DNA of 64,000 nucleotides from Staphylococcus coagulans (GCF_002901995.1 NZ_PPQN01000014.1:33524-97523), one strand, 5' to 3'; numbered from the stretch's first letter, positions 33,502 to 42,451 are shown. A program made the numbers and translations. The notes: generated from the letters alone by a model not told the origin.

Positions 33502-34226
33502 AAGACATCATCAAAATCACTGGCGTAACGAAGCGGACTTTACATTATTATGATGAAATTGGTTTATTATCACCCAAAAAAAATGAAAATCATCACAGAG
33601 TCTATACGCAACGTCATTTAATGCAATTACAAAAAATTTTATTACTGAGATCGATGGATGTAAGTATTAAAAGAATCATTAAAATAATGGCAATGGACGA
33701 AACAAATTTAATGGCATCATTAAAAGATGAAATGGTCATTTTGAATGAAAAAATTGAAAGATTAGAAAAAGCGAAAAAAGCAGTGTCCAAATGGATAGAG
33801 GGCGTGCCGGTTCTAGAAATTGATGAGTTGAACAATAACTTACAAGCTCAATATCAAGAAGAAGCTAAAATAAAATATGGTAATACACATGCATATCAAA
33901 GTTTTATCGAACGTAATGGGAATCAATCAATGAGCAGTGCCGCGTCTAAAGATAAAATGATGACAATATTTAAAGCTTTTGTACATGTATCAGAGCGGGA
34001 TATCAACGATACGGAAGTTTATCATGTTGTAATAGAATGGAAAAATCTCATGCGCACTTTTGCTGACTTTGATGATGAGACACTCTGCTGTATTGCAACA
34101 ACTTATCATCAAGATGAACGATTTAAAGATTATTTTAAGCAATTTGATCATCCAAAGTTGACTCACTTTATCGTTGAAGCGGTTCATTATCACTTGGCAC
34201 AATCATGTATTAAAAATAACAACTGA
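33480..34226 (+). CDS. MerR family transcriptional regulator
   Basis: A 248-residue protein starting at TTG 33480 after GAGGTGG. The N-terminal winged HTH is EYRIKDIIKITGVTKRTLHYYDEIGLLSP (about 1-35), a helical dimerisation segment follows to about 115, and the C-terminal effector half (about 125-248) is TipAS-like. It has no Cys set typical of metal sensors. Its start lies in the end of the protease gene, so coupling is likely. Confidence 0.85.
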   Translation: MEYEYRIKDIIKITGVTKRTLHYYDEIGLLSPKKNENHHRVYTQRHLMQLQKILLLRSMDVSIKRIIKIMAMDETNLMASLKDEMVILNEKIERLEKAKKAVSKWIEGVPVLEIDELNNNLQAQYQEEAKIKYGNTHAYQSFIERNGNQSMSSAASKDKMMTIFKAFVHVSERDINDTEVYHVVIEWKNLMRTFADFDDETLCCIATTYHQDERFKDYFKQFDHPKLTHFIVEAVHYHLAQSCIKNNN

Positions 34227-34348
34227 GATATAAAATGTGAGTCTTCAAAGCACTTTAAATCTCTAAATTGCAATAGATGAAGGGGCTCTTCAACGCTAAA
34301 GCAAGTGTGTACAGCCCCAGTCAACTTTGTTGGGATTTATAGGTTTAT

Positions 34349-34900
34349 TTACTCATGTTGGCTTAAAAATTGATCGGTCGATTGAATGTCAGCAAAGTTG
34401 CTTAAACTTGAGATAAAAGCGTTTTGAACGTCTTCGGCAGCGACGGTTTGGTCATTAAATGGTAATGCACGTGTTGCTGTTGCGTCATGAATCAATGTGG
34501 ATGGATAACCGAGTTCTTTAGCAGCACGTGTGGTTGAGTCTACACATAAATGTGTCATCATTCCTGTAATGACTATGTCAGTGACACCATAATCAGCTAA
34601 TTGATTGGCAAGATTTGTTTGAAAGAAACTGTTAGGCGCTTGCTTCGTAATCACCGGGTCTTGTTCATTACGCTTAAGTTGAGGGTGTAATTGAACGCCT
34701 TCTGTGTCATGTACGAAAAATGCAGCGTCGTCATTAGGAAATATATGTTGGATGTAAAATACTGGTAAATCATGCTCATGGAACCATGTTTCAAGTAAGT
34801 TAATGTGAGCTAATGCCTCATCAGGATTATGGAGAGGCATTTTGCCGTTTTCAAAGTAGTCATTCTGAACATCTATAATGAGTAAACCTTGTTTTGTCAT
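34349..34900 (-). CDS. Isochorismatase family cysteine hydrolase
   Basis: A 183-residue alpha/beta hydrolase-like protein. The predicted catalytic triad is D10 (LLIIDVQNDYF), K86 and C119 (GMMTHLCVDSTTRAAKELG). The family includes nicotinamidases, isochorismatases and N-carbamoyl hydrolases; this one resembles the YecD/YcaC-like generic group. Minus strand, ribosome site GGAGCG. Confidence 0.85.
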   Translation of the reverse strand: MTKQGLLIIDVQNDYFENGKMPLHNPDEALAHINLLETWFHEHDLPVFYIQHIFPNDDAAFFVHDTEGVQLHPQLKRNEQDPVITKQAPNSFFQTNLANQLADYGVTDIVITGMMTHLCVDSTTRAAKELGYPSTLIHDATATRALPFNDQTVAAEDVQNAFISSLSNFADIQSTDQFLSQHE

Positions 34901-35219
34901 TTTCGTATACGCTCCTTCTTAATAAGAATAATAAATCACTTTCATCGTGTACCGAGACATCAAACATTCCAGCTTAAATATGCACTTTGAGTTTCTTAGA
35001 AATTGGGCATAATCGTAAAATACAGATTCTGAAAGAGAATGAATTTCTACGACAAATCTCATTCAGAAATCTAATCATTCAATAGCTTGAAAGTATGATA
35101 CGAAGTTCAACTTAAGTAGAGAATTGGAAATCATGTCTCAACACCGCTTATTCATCATAATAGCAATAAAATAAGGTTGGGGCTAAAATTCTGTTTGAGT
35201 TAAAATAGGTATAAGCGAT

Positions 35220-35248
35220 TTGAAACACAAGTGAAACTAGAATATAAT
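35220..35248 (+). promoter_or_regulatory. Promoter of the ABC-F leader transcript
   Basis: TTGAAA at 35220-35225, a 17-nt spacer and TATAAT at 35243-35248. Transcription would begin near 35255, just before the leader ORF. The preceding 34901-35219 stretch holds no recognisable gene. Confidence 0.75.
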
Positions 35249-35281
35249 TAGATATATCATTATATGAACGGAGGTGTCAGT

Positions 35282-35407
35282 ATGTTTTTAGAAGATGTGA
35301 AGCGTGTAAGATTTGTCCTTATTATACGTGGAAAATTTGCGTTTGTTGTTAAAAATTGGTGGAGTCTGTCTAATTTTAAACAAATACATCTTCTAGAGGA
35401 ATACTGA
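35282..35407 (+). CDS. Leader peptide of the ABC-F gene (41 aa)
   Basis: ATG 35282 has GGAGGT six bases before it. The product begins MFLEDVKRVRFVLIIRGKF and ends at TGA 35405. R8-V9-R10 and R16-G17-K18 fit the +X+ pattern known to stall ribosomes in the presence of macrolides. Codons 3-6 are RNA segment 1 of the switch below, and the last codons lie in segment 2. Its role is very likely regulatory rather than as a protein. Confidence 0.75.
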   Translation: MFLEDVKRVRFVLIIRGKFAFVVKNWWSLSNFKQIHLLEEY

Positions 35408-35436
35408 CACAAATTCCTCTAGCGATATGGAGGAAT
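35289..35436 (+). promoter_or_regulatory. Four-segment translational attenuator
   Basis: Segment 1 TAGAAGATGT (35289-35298) is the perfect complement of segment 2a ACATCTTCTA (35386-35395). Segment 2b CTAGAGGAAT (35393-35402) is the perfect complement of segment 3 ATTCCTCTAG (35413-35422). Segment 3 also pairs with GAGGAAT (35430-35436), the ABC-F ribosome site. So 3:4 pairing hides the ribosome site, while 2:3 pairing frees it. The arrangement resembles ermC, but 1:2 and 2:3 share only three bases. Confidence 0.75.
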
Positions 35437-35441
35437 AAAAA

Positions 35442-37076
35442 ATGAATATCGTCAATGTGAGTCAACTCACGAAATCATATGCCGGAGATAAAGTCTTTGA
35501 TCATATTAAATTTGAAGTGAATAAAAATGATCGAATTGGTTTAATAGGTCGAAATGGTGAAGGGAAAACGACTTTATTTAAATTATTAGCTAAAAAAGAG
35601 CAAGCAGATGAAGGCTTTATTAGTATTGCTAAGGATGTCAAAGTAGGTCTCTTAACACAAATTCCAAATCTACCACCCGACGCTATTGTAATCAATCAGC
35701 TTTATCAAGCTTTCGACACTTTAAATGGTATCGAACAACGAATGAGACAGCTGGAAGCTAAGATGGTTGAAGGAATGGATGACATCGATCAGATTTTAAA
35801 GCAATATGACCGATTGCAAAATGAATTTGAGACTTTAGGGGGTTACGAGAGAGATTACAAAATTGATTTTGTGCTCAACGGTTTAAAAATTGCATACCTT
35901 AAAACGAAACAATGGTCCGATCTATCTGGAGGGGAGCAGACAAAAGTAGGTTTAGCGATGTTGTTACTCCAATCACCAGAATTGTTACTGCTTGATGAAC
36001 CTACGAATCATTTAGACATAGAAAGTATAGAATGGCTAACAAAGTTTATCCAACAATATAAAGGTGCCGTGATGGTAATTTCACATGATCGTTACTTTCT
36101 AGATGAAACGGTCACTCAAATATTAGAAATTGATCAACATCAGTTATATGTATATCCCGGTCATTATTCAAATTTCGTCATTGAAAAAGAGAAGCGTATT
36201 TTAAGCGAATTTAAAGCATATCAAACCCAGCAAAAGAAAATTCAAAAAATGAAAGCCCAAATTAAGCAATTAAAAATTTGGGCGAACCAAGCGAAGCCAC
36301 CCAATGCGTCGATGCATCGTCGTGCAAAAAGCATGGAAAAAGCTCTGGCGCGGATTGAAGTCAAACCCAAGCCTCGATTAGAGCATAACAAAATGAAATT
36401 AGATATCGCCCAAACAGAAAGTGCTTCAAAAGATATCTTTGTCTTAAAAGATGTTGCTAAAATGTATGATGATATCTTATTTGAAGGGGTAAATATGAAA
36501 ATTAGACGCCATGATAGGGTGGCCATTGTAGGTGCAAATGGAACAGGTAAAAGCACGCTGTTAAAATTGTTGTTAAAAGAAGTTGTGCCTGACGAAGGTC
36601 ATGTTCAAATTGCTGAAACAAACCGCATTGGTTATTTGTCCCAACATCAATTTAATACTGGAGAGATGTCAGTACTTGAGGCTTTTAGACAATATGCACA
36701 TGTGTCTGTAGGAGAAGCGAGAAACCATCTGGCAAAATATCTTTTTTATGGGTACGATGTCTATAAAAAAGTAAAAGATTTAAGTGGTGGTGAAAAGATG
36801 CGTTTAAGATGGGCGCAAATGATTTCTCAACAATTCAATGTGCTCATACTTGATGAGCCGACAAATCACTTAGATATTGATGCCAAAGAAGCATTGGAAG
36901 AAGCTTTAGAGGAGTTTGATGGCACTGTTATTGCAGTTTCACACGATCGATATTTTCTGGATAATCATTTTTCAAAAACGTACTGGATTGACAATAAACA
37001 ACTTCATTATTATCCGGGTCATTACAGTTATGCAAAACAAAAAAGAAATTCAGAAGTAAGACAAAAATCTAATTGA
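35442..37076 (+). CDS. Antibiotic-resistance-type ABC-F ATPase
   Basis: A 544-residue protein with two ABC ATPase domains and no membrane segments. Domain 1 has GRNGEGKTT and LSGGEQTKVGLA; domain 2 has GANGTGKSTLLK and LSGGEKMRLRWAQ; both have LDEPTNHLD. The linker between them (about 230-310, KAYQTQQKKIQKMKAQIKQL) is the P-site tRNA interaction motif seen in ribosome-protection proteins. Length and N-terminus fit the Vga/Sal/VmlR group rather than housekeeping EttA/Uup-like proteins. It is likely to protect ribosomes from a peptidyl-transferase or tunnel drug. Expression is set by the leader above. Confidence 0.85.
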   Translation: MNIVNVSQLTKSYAGDKVFDHIKFEVNKNDRIGLIGRNGEGKTTLFKLLAKKEQADEGFISIAKDVKVGLLTQIPNLPPDAIVINQLYQAFDTLNGIEQRMRQLEAKMVEGMDDIDQILKQYDRLQNEFETLGGYERDYKIDFVLNGLKIAYLKTKQWSDLSGGEQTKVGLAMLLLQSPELLLLDEPTNHLDIESIEWLTKFIQQYKGAVMVISHDRYFLDETVTQILEIDQHQLYVYPGHYSNFVIEKEKRILSEFKAYQTQQKKIQKMKAQIKQLKIWANQAKPPNASMHRRAKSMEKALARIEVKPKPRLEHNKMKLDIAQTESASKDIFVLKDVAKMYDDILFEGVNMKIRRHDRVAIVGANGTGKSTLLKLLLKEVVPDEGHVQIAETNRIGYLSQHQFNTGEMSVLEAFRQYAHVSVGEARNHLAKYLFYGYDVYKKVKDLSGGEKMRLRWAQMISQQFNVLILDEPTNHLDIDAKEALEEALEEFDGTVIAVSHDRYFLDNHFSKTYWIDNKQLHYYPGHYSYAKQKRNSEVRQKSN

Positions 37077-37166
37077 TGACACTGTTCTGACTCAATATTC
37101 CCAAGTTAGTACGTATCTGATAATTAAAATAGATCACAACGGAAATCAACAGATCACTAAGAAATG

Positions 37167-37229
37167 AAAAAAGGTAATGTGTTCATTAGCGATAAAAGCT
37201 TATCGTTATGAGTAGCATTACCTTTTTAT
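37167..37229. terminator. Terminator between convergent genes
   Basis: AAAAAGGTAATG / CATTACCTTTTT outer stem with an inner CGATAAAAGCTTATCG hairpin; T-rich on one side and A-rich on the other. It serves the ABC-F gene and the convergent monooxygenase gene. Confidence 0.8.
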
Positions 37230-37236
37230 TGATGTG

Positions 37237-38226
37237 TTATACATGCTTTGCAATGAGTGCTAAACAATGTTTTCTATTCTCTTCACCATAAAGTTGAGGA
37301 AATAATAAAAGTTCATCAGCATCAAATGTACGTTGCAATTCGTGGAGTTCTTGCGCTACGGTTTCCCCATCCCCGCTAATGATACGAGCTTCGTTTTCGG
37401 CGCGTTTCTCAAGTTCACGTTCACTCCAATTTTTCTGTTGTATCGTTTCTAGACTTAATAGCGTTTTCGGCTGTTTTAAATAATGAATACGTTGCAACCA
37501 GTAATGCAAACTGTCTTCTAATTGTGCACGGATTTGACTATCCTCATGTGCTAAGACGAAAGTAGAGACGATGACATAAGGTTGACCTGCAGGATGATAG
37601 TGTTGAAATTGTTTTCGATAATGTTGAACAATACGTTGTTTTTCTGCAGTTCTTTGCCCGAATGCCCCAAATACAAAAATAGCTCCTAATTGTGCGGCTC
37701 GTTCTGCACTGTTTTCGCTCGTACCTAAGATGCAAAATTGCGGTTGCGTTTCAATGATAGGCATTGCTTTTAAATGCTGAAAACGATGTGGGGTCGAGGT
37801 GTCATTGTTAAAATACTTTTTTAAATCTATCAATTGTTGATCAAAGTCTGTTAAAGTTTGTTTGCCTTCATTCAATGCTTGAGACACATTTTGAAAACTA
37901 GGTGATTTTCCAAGTGCTATATCAACACGTCCAGGGTGACGTGCTTCTAGCATTTTAAAAGTTTCTGCTACTTTATATGGACTGTAGTGTGGCAACATAA
38001 TGCCCCCGGTGCCAACATGGATACGTGATGTTTGTTCTAAAATCATCGTTGCTAAAATTTCAGGCGCTGTTGATGCGACGGAATGCACTTGATGGTGCTC
38101 AGCTAGCCAATAGCGGTGAAAGTTCAATTTTTCAGCATAACGCGCGAGATTAACACTATGATTGAGTGCTTCTTGCGGTGTGCGTCCTTCAAAAATAGGA
38201 CTATAATCTAGAATGCTGAGTTGCAT
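37237..38226 (-). CDS. Luciferase-like monooxygenase (LLM class flavin-dependent oxidoreductase)
   Basis: A 329-residue protein. The longer frame to 38454 is spurious because it covers the divergent gene. ATG 38226 gives MQLSILDYSPIFEGRTPQEAL, the standard start with AGGAAG upstream. Features are YWLAEHHQVHSVASTAPEI and VGTGGIMLPHYSPYKVAE, the flavin-binding TIM-barrel pattern. It probably uses FMN; substrate unknown. Confidence 0.85.
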   Translation of the reverse strand: MQLSILDYSPIFEGRTPQEALNHSVNLARYAEKLNFHRYWLAEHHQVHSVASTAPEILATMILEQTSRIHVGTGGIMLPHYSPYKVAETFKMLEARHPGRVDIALGKSPSFQNVSQALNEGKQTLTDFDQQLIDLKKYFNNDTSTPHRFQHLKAMPIIETQPQFCILGTSENSAERAAQLGAIFVFGAFGQRTAEKQRIVQHYRKQFQHYHPAGQPYVIVSTFVLAHEDSQIRAQLEDSLHYWLQRIHYLKQPKTLLSLETIQQKNWSERELEKRAENEARIISGDGETVAQELHELQRTFDADELLLFPQLYGEENRKHCLALIAKHV

Positions 38227-38326
38227 ATAAGACTTCCTTTCCAAGCGTGTTATACTACAATTATCAAGCAAAATAAGCATAAACACGAGTACAATGCTTA
38301 AAAATAAAAAGAAAGTAGGGAATGAA

Positions 38327-39337
38327 ATGGAAGCCATTATCGCAAAGAAAGCTTTTTCTTTATCAGAAGGAAATTGTTTTGAAAAGGTAACACGTGAACG
38401 TCCAGAACCGACAGGACATGATATTTTAATTAAAGTGTACGCAACAGGGGTCAATCCTGTTGATACGAAAATGCGTCAAACGGCATTGAATCAATCGGAG
38501 CGTGTATTAGGTTTTGATGCAGCAGGTGTGGTAGAACAAGTAGGATCAGCGGTGGAAGGTTTTAAACCGGGAGATCAAGTTTTCTATTCGGGTTCAAATC
38601 AACGTGAAGGCTCAAATCAGACCTATCAATTAATGAATGAACAATATGTTGCGCATATGCCTAAAAATCTCTCTTACGAGGCAGCAGCGGCACTACCACT
38701 CACAGCGATTACCGCATATGAAACGTTATTTGATGTATTTGGAATTTCCACAGATACTGAAAAAAACAAAGGTCAAACGTTGTTAATTATTAATGGCGCA
38801 GGGGGCGTGGGTAGTATTGCAACGCAAATTGCAAAAGCTTATGGACTAAACGTGATTACAACAGCTTCACGCGAGGAAACAATCGAATGGTCTCAAAAAA
38901 TGGGCGCCGATGTTGTTTTAAATCATAAAAGTGATTTGAAAGCTCAGTTTAAGGCGCAACAACTTAAGCAGCCAAATTATATTTTCTGTACATATGATAC
39001 AGATGGTTACTACGACACAATGATTGACCTTATTCAACCTAGGGGGCATATTGCGACAATAGTTGCTTTTCAAAATAAGCAAGATTTAAATGCGTTAAAA
39101 GCTAAAAGTATTACTTTGACACATGAATTTATGTTTACAAGAGCAGTACATGGTGTGGAAGAACAGATGTATCAAACTTATCTAAAAGATGTCGCAGAAA
39201 AGATTGAACAGGGCGTCTATCAGTCTACACTAAATGATGTTTTAAAAGGTTTAACAGTCGATAATATATTTAAAGCGCATCAGCAGATGGAATCACAAGC
39301 ACATATCGGTAAGTTAGTTATAAAAATAGCTGATTAA
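38327..39337 (+). CDS. Zinc-type alcohol dehydrogenase/quinone oxidoreductase family protein
   Basis: A 336-residue MDR-family NADPH oxidoreductase. ATG 38327 (MEAIIAKKAFSLSEG...) is preferred over ATG 38294. The Rossmann fold is INGAGGVGSIATQIAKAYG at about residues 150-170. Structural zinc cysteines are not evident, as in the quinone oxidoreductase branch. It is divergent from the monooxygenase gene, with their promoters in the ~100-bp gap. Confidence 0.8.
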   Translation: MEAIIAKKAFSLSEGNCFEKVTRERPEPTGHDILIKVYATGVNPVDTKMRQTALNQSERVLGFDAAGVVEQVGSAVEGFKPGDQVFYSGSNQREGSNQTYQLMNEQYVAHMPKNLSYEAAAALPLTAITAYETLFDVFGISTDTEKNKGQTLLIINGAGGVGSIATQIAKAYGLNVITTASREETIEWSQKMGADVVLNHKSDLKAQFKAQQLKQPNYIFCTYDTDGYYDTMIDLIQPRGHIATIVAFQNKQDLNALKAKSITLTHEFMFTRAVHGVEEQMYQTYLKDVAEKIEQGVYQSTLNDVLKGLTVDNIFKAHQQMESQAHIGKLVIKIAD

Positions 39338-39356
39338 ATTCATTGAAAGAGGGAAT
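39332..39356 (+). promoter_or_regulatory. Candidate sigma-B promoter upstream of opuD-like gene
   Basis: GATTAA, 13 nt, GGGAAT, one or two changes from the sigma-B consensus GTTTAA-N12-15-GGGTAT. Located 37 bp before the start. Confidence 0.45.
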
Positions 39357-39392
39357 GTGACTGTAAATCATTAGTTTAAGGGGAAAGTCTAT

Positions 39393-40921
39393 ATGTTAAA
39401 GCAACAAAATCAAAAGGTGAGTTTAGTTTTTTGGATTGCTGTTGTATTGTGTAGTTTATTTGTTCTAATTGGGGCGATATTCCCAGAACAAATGGAACAA
39501 CAAACGCAAGCAATCACACAATGGATTGGTTACCATTTTAGTTGGTACTATTTATTACTCGTACTTGTATTTTTTTAGTTTGCATTTATTTACTCTTTTC
39601 TAGATACAGTCACATTACACTTGGTAAAGAAGGTGAGGAACCAGAGTTCTCATTAAAATCTTGGTTCGCAATGTTATTTAGTGCTGGCATGGGAATCGGA
39701 TTAGTTTTCTGGACGACAGCTGAACCAATTTCTCATGCATTTAAAGCCTCACCGATACATAAAACTGGAACACAGGCAGCAATCAATGACAGTTTGCAGT
39801 TTTCGTTTTTCCATTGGGGCATTCATGCTTGGGCAGTCTATGCGATTGTCGCATTATCTTTTGCGTATTTCAATTTCCATAAAGGGTATCCTGGTTTAGT
39901 CAGTGCAACGTTAACACCTTTATTTGGTGCGAAACGTATGCAAGGACCTCTAGGACAGATGTTGGATGTGCTCGCGATTATTGCGACAGTCACGGGTGTC
40001 GCTGCCACATTAGGTTTTGGTGCATTACAGATTAGCGAAGGATTAAAGTTTTTATTTGGTATACCAGCCACATTTACAACACAAATTATTATTGTCGTTA
40101 TCGCAACGGTTTTGTTTACATGGTCGACATGGTCAGGCATTAGTAAAGGAATAAAAATGTTAAGCAATATTAATATGTCTTTAGCTTTTGCTGTGCTTCT
40201 TGTTGTTTTTATTATAGGGCCAACGCTTTATATTTTAAATATGTTTACAAATAGTCTAGGCAACTATATCGCTCACTTTTTTGATATGAGTTTACGTTTA
40301 TCCATTGATAATCCTTCAAGAACGAAATGGATTCAAAATTGGACTATTTTTTATTGGGCATGGTGGATATCATGGGCGCCTTTTGTTGGAATCTTTATTG
40401 CACGTGTTTCACGAGGACGAACGATTAAAGAATTTATCATAGGTGTTCTTTTTGTTCCGTCATTCATTTGTTTTATTTTCTTTGCAGTCTTTGGTGCTTC
40501 TGCGATTTATTTACAGAATCGTGGGATAGCAGATATTGCATCAGAAGCTATGGAAACTGCGACTTTTGCGACGCTTGAACATTTTCCATTCGGTTATGTG
40601 ATCAGTATTGTCACACTCGTTGTCATTATGATATTTTTTGTCACTTCTGCAGACTCTGCAACCTATGTTTTAGGTATGTTAAGTACAAAAGGTGATAATC
40701 ATCCTAAAAATTGGGTGAAAGTCACTTGGGGCATTATGTTAGCTCTGTTTGCGCTCATCATGTTATTCACTGGGGGCACACAAGCAATTCAAAACATACT
40801 CATTATTGCTGCTTTACCTTTCTCATTTGTCATCATTTTAATGGTATGGGCGTTATTTAAAGCATTATCAGCTGAACACCCACGTTTAAAGAAAAATATA
40901 ACAAAATATCAAAAGAGATAA
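39393..40921 (+). pseudogene. opuD: BCCT osmolyte transporter (OpuD-like), frameshifted
   Basis: Two overlapping frames together make a full BCCT protein of about 508 residues. The first ends at TAG 39576-39578 inside a run of seven Ts (39570-39576); adding one T joins it to the second frame as LVFFLVCIYLLFSRYSHITL. The core is intact: SAGMGIGLVFWTTAEP, and the BCCT signature WAWWISWAPFVGIFIARVSRGR near the middle. About 12 membrane segments. Family members import betaine, choline or carnitine. One base off in a homopolymer may be a sequencing error, a phase-variable slip or a real loss. Confidence 0.85.
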
Positions 40922-40965
40922 TTACAAAAATATTAAATTTTTTTGAACAATATGACATGATTTTA

Positions 40966-40990
40966 GTTTTTATTACAAAATTAAGGGTAA
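40966..40990 (+). promoter_or_regulatory. Sigma-B-type promoter upstream of amaP
   Basis: GTTTTT at 40966-40971, 13 nt, and GGGTAA at 40985-40990, close to the sigma-B consensus, 40 nt before amaP. Confidence 0.65.
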
Positions 40991-41030
40991 ATAGTTGATG
41001 TAACAAATTGAATAGGAGGTGGCATTCGTA

Positions 41031-41573
41031 ATGACACGGATCAAAAATTTTATTCTTGGCCTATTGATTGTCATAATTGTAGGTTTTCTATTGTTTATGT
41101 ATATCGATTATAAACCGATCAAAAGTTACCAAGACTATTTTTATCAGTTTAACTGGTTCTATCCATTACTGATAGGTTTAGCAGCGTTCTTAATCTTAAT
41201 CGGTTTAATTCTATTCTTTAGAGCATTTAAACCTACATATCGTAAACCAGGATTGTATAAAGACTATAATGATGGTCATATTTACATTTCACGTAAATCA
41301 ATTGAAAATACGGTTTACGATACAATTGCGAAATATGATGCCATTCGTCAACCTAATGTTGTATCAAAACTATATAATAAGAAAAATAATAGTTTCATTG
41401 ATATCACAGCGGATTTTCTGGTGCCATCAGAAGCGACGAATGTCCAATCGTTAGTTGAACAATTACGCTTAGATATTAAAGAAAGCGTTGAACGTTTTTC
41501 TGAATTACAAGTTAAAACAGTAAAAGTCAATGTGCGTGACCAAAAACGAGACAACGGTCCACGCGTTGTGTAA
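41031..41573 (+). CDS. amaP: Alkaline shock response membrane anchor protein AmaP
   Basis: A 180-residue protein with two N-terminal membrane segments (about 5-25 and 40-62) and a cytoplasmic domain, the anchor that holds Asp23 at the membrane in S. aureus. ATG 41031 is used: the in-frame GTG 41019 overlaps the AGGAGGT site. It precedes the DUF2273 gene by 12 nt. Confidence 0.88.
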   Translation: MTRIKNFILGLLIVIIVGFLLFMYIDYKPIKSYQDYFYQFNWFYPLLIGLAAFLILIGLILFFRAFKPTYRKPGLYKDYNDGHIYISRKSIENTVYDTIAKYDAIRQPNVVSKLYNKKNNSFIDITADFLVPSEATNVQSLVEQLRLDIKESVERFSELQVKTVKVNVRDQKRDNGPRVV

Positions 41574-41585
41574 AGGAGGGGTCCT

Positions 41586-41831
41586 ATGTCTAACCAAAAC
41601 CAAAATGGTCAAGGTGAACGAGATGCAGTTGAGCAGTTTGCAACACTTTTGCAAAATTATAAATGGCGAATCATTGGGTTCTTCTTTTTCCTCATCATTG
41701 CTATCTTGTTTTTAACACTTGGCTTCTGGAAGACTGTTCTTATCATCGTGTTATGTTTAATCGGAGTTGGTGTAGGGTATATTAAAGATCGTACGCAAGA
41801 TTTCTTGAATTTCCTAAATCGGTTAAGTTAA
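41586..41831 (+). CDS. DUF2273 small membrane protein
   Basis: An 81-residue protein with a polar N-terminus (MSNQNQNGQGERDAVEQF) and two membrane helices at about 30-50 and 52-68. It always accompanies Asp23-type genes in Firmicutes and is probably part of the same membrane complex. Ribosome site AAGGAGGGG. The asp23 sigma-B promoter lies inside it. Confidence 0.85.
   Translation: MSNQNQNGQGERDAVEQFATLLQNYKWRIIGFFFFLIIAILFLTLGFWKTVLIIVLCLIGVGVGYIKDRTQDFLNFLNRLS
41755..41780 (+). promoter_or_regulatory. Sigma-B promoter for asp23, inside the DUF2273 gene
   Basis: GTTTAA at 41755-41760, 14 nt, and GGGTAT at 41775-41780: an exact match to the sigma-B consensus. It lies 117 nt before asp23, in keeping with known strong sigma-B control of asp23 in S. 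aureus. Confidence 0.85.
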
Positions 41832-41896
41832 TACATGCAAATGACAAGCATTTAAAATATTTCGATTTAAAATAAACAATAAAGGAGTTTTTAATT

Positions 41897-42388
41897 ATGG
41901 CTGTAGAAAATAACAAAGCAAAAGAAACTTACAATAAAGAAACTGGTGTAAACGAAAGAGAAAGACAACAATCACAAGAAAATCAAGGACCACAATTTTC
42001 TAATAGCTTAACATTCTCTGATGAAGTTGTTGAAAAAATTGCAGGTATTGCTGCACGTGAAGTTCGCGGAATCTTAGACATGAAAGGCGGCTTTGTAGAT
42101 AGCATTAGTGGTTCATTCAACGGTGGAAACAACGTAACACAAGGTGTATCTGCTGAAGTAGGCGAAAAACAAGCCGCTATCGATCTTAAAGTGATTTTAG
42201 AATACGGTGAATCAGCACCTAAAATTTTCCGTAAAGTAACTGAATTAATCAAAGAGCAAGTGAAACACATCACTGGCTTAGATGTTGTAGAAGTAAATAT
42301 GCAAGTTGATGATGTGATGACACGTAAAGAATGGCAACAAAAAAATGAAAAAAATAGAGACCAAAACGAAAACAAAGGTTTACAATAA
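41897..42388 (+). CDS. asp23: Alkaline shock protein 23
   Basis: A 163-residue Asp23/DUF322 protein. The N-terminus is polar and Gln/Asn-rich, followed by the conserved domain [28 protein letters not shown] and the segment [15 protein letters not shown]. It is an abundant cell-envelope stress protein and the standard sigma-B marker in staphylococci. ATG after AAAGGAG. Confidence 0.95.
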   Translation: MAVENNKAKETYNKETGVNERERQQSQENQGPQFSNSLTFSDEVVEKIAGIAAREVRGILDMKGGFVDSISGSFNGGNNVTQGVSAEVGEKQAAIDLKVILEYGESAPKIFRKVTELIKEQVKHITGLDVVEVNMQVDDVMTRKEWQQKNEKNRDQNENKGLQ

Positions 42389-42451
42389 GGTTTAACCATT
42401 GAAGCGACAGGTTTCAATGTAATTAAAAATCAGGTAAACTGACGTAAAAAA

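Noticed and set aside
34991..35090. Hairpin around AGATTCTGAA / TTCAGAAATCT upstream of the ABC-F promoter
   Set aside because: Pairing is imperfect with several bulges and no T tract; not enough for a feature.
28000..37230. Prophage, transposon or SCC-type element
   Set aside because: No integrase, recombinase, transposase, phage structural gene or terminal repeat is visible in the stretch.
38227..38454. N-terminal extension of the luciferase-like protein to 38454
   Set aside because: It would run through the promoter region and the start of the divergent oxidoreductase gene; the family N-terminus begins at 38226.
41530..41715. 61-codon frame bridging amaP and the DUF2273 gene
   Set aside because: Out-of-frame overlap of two well supported genes; no independent evidence.
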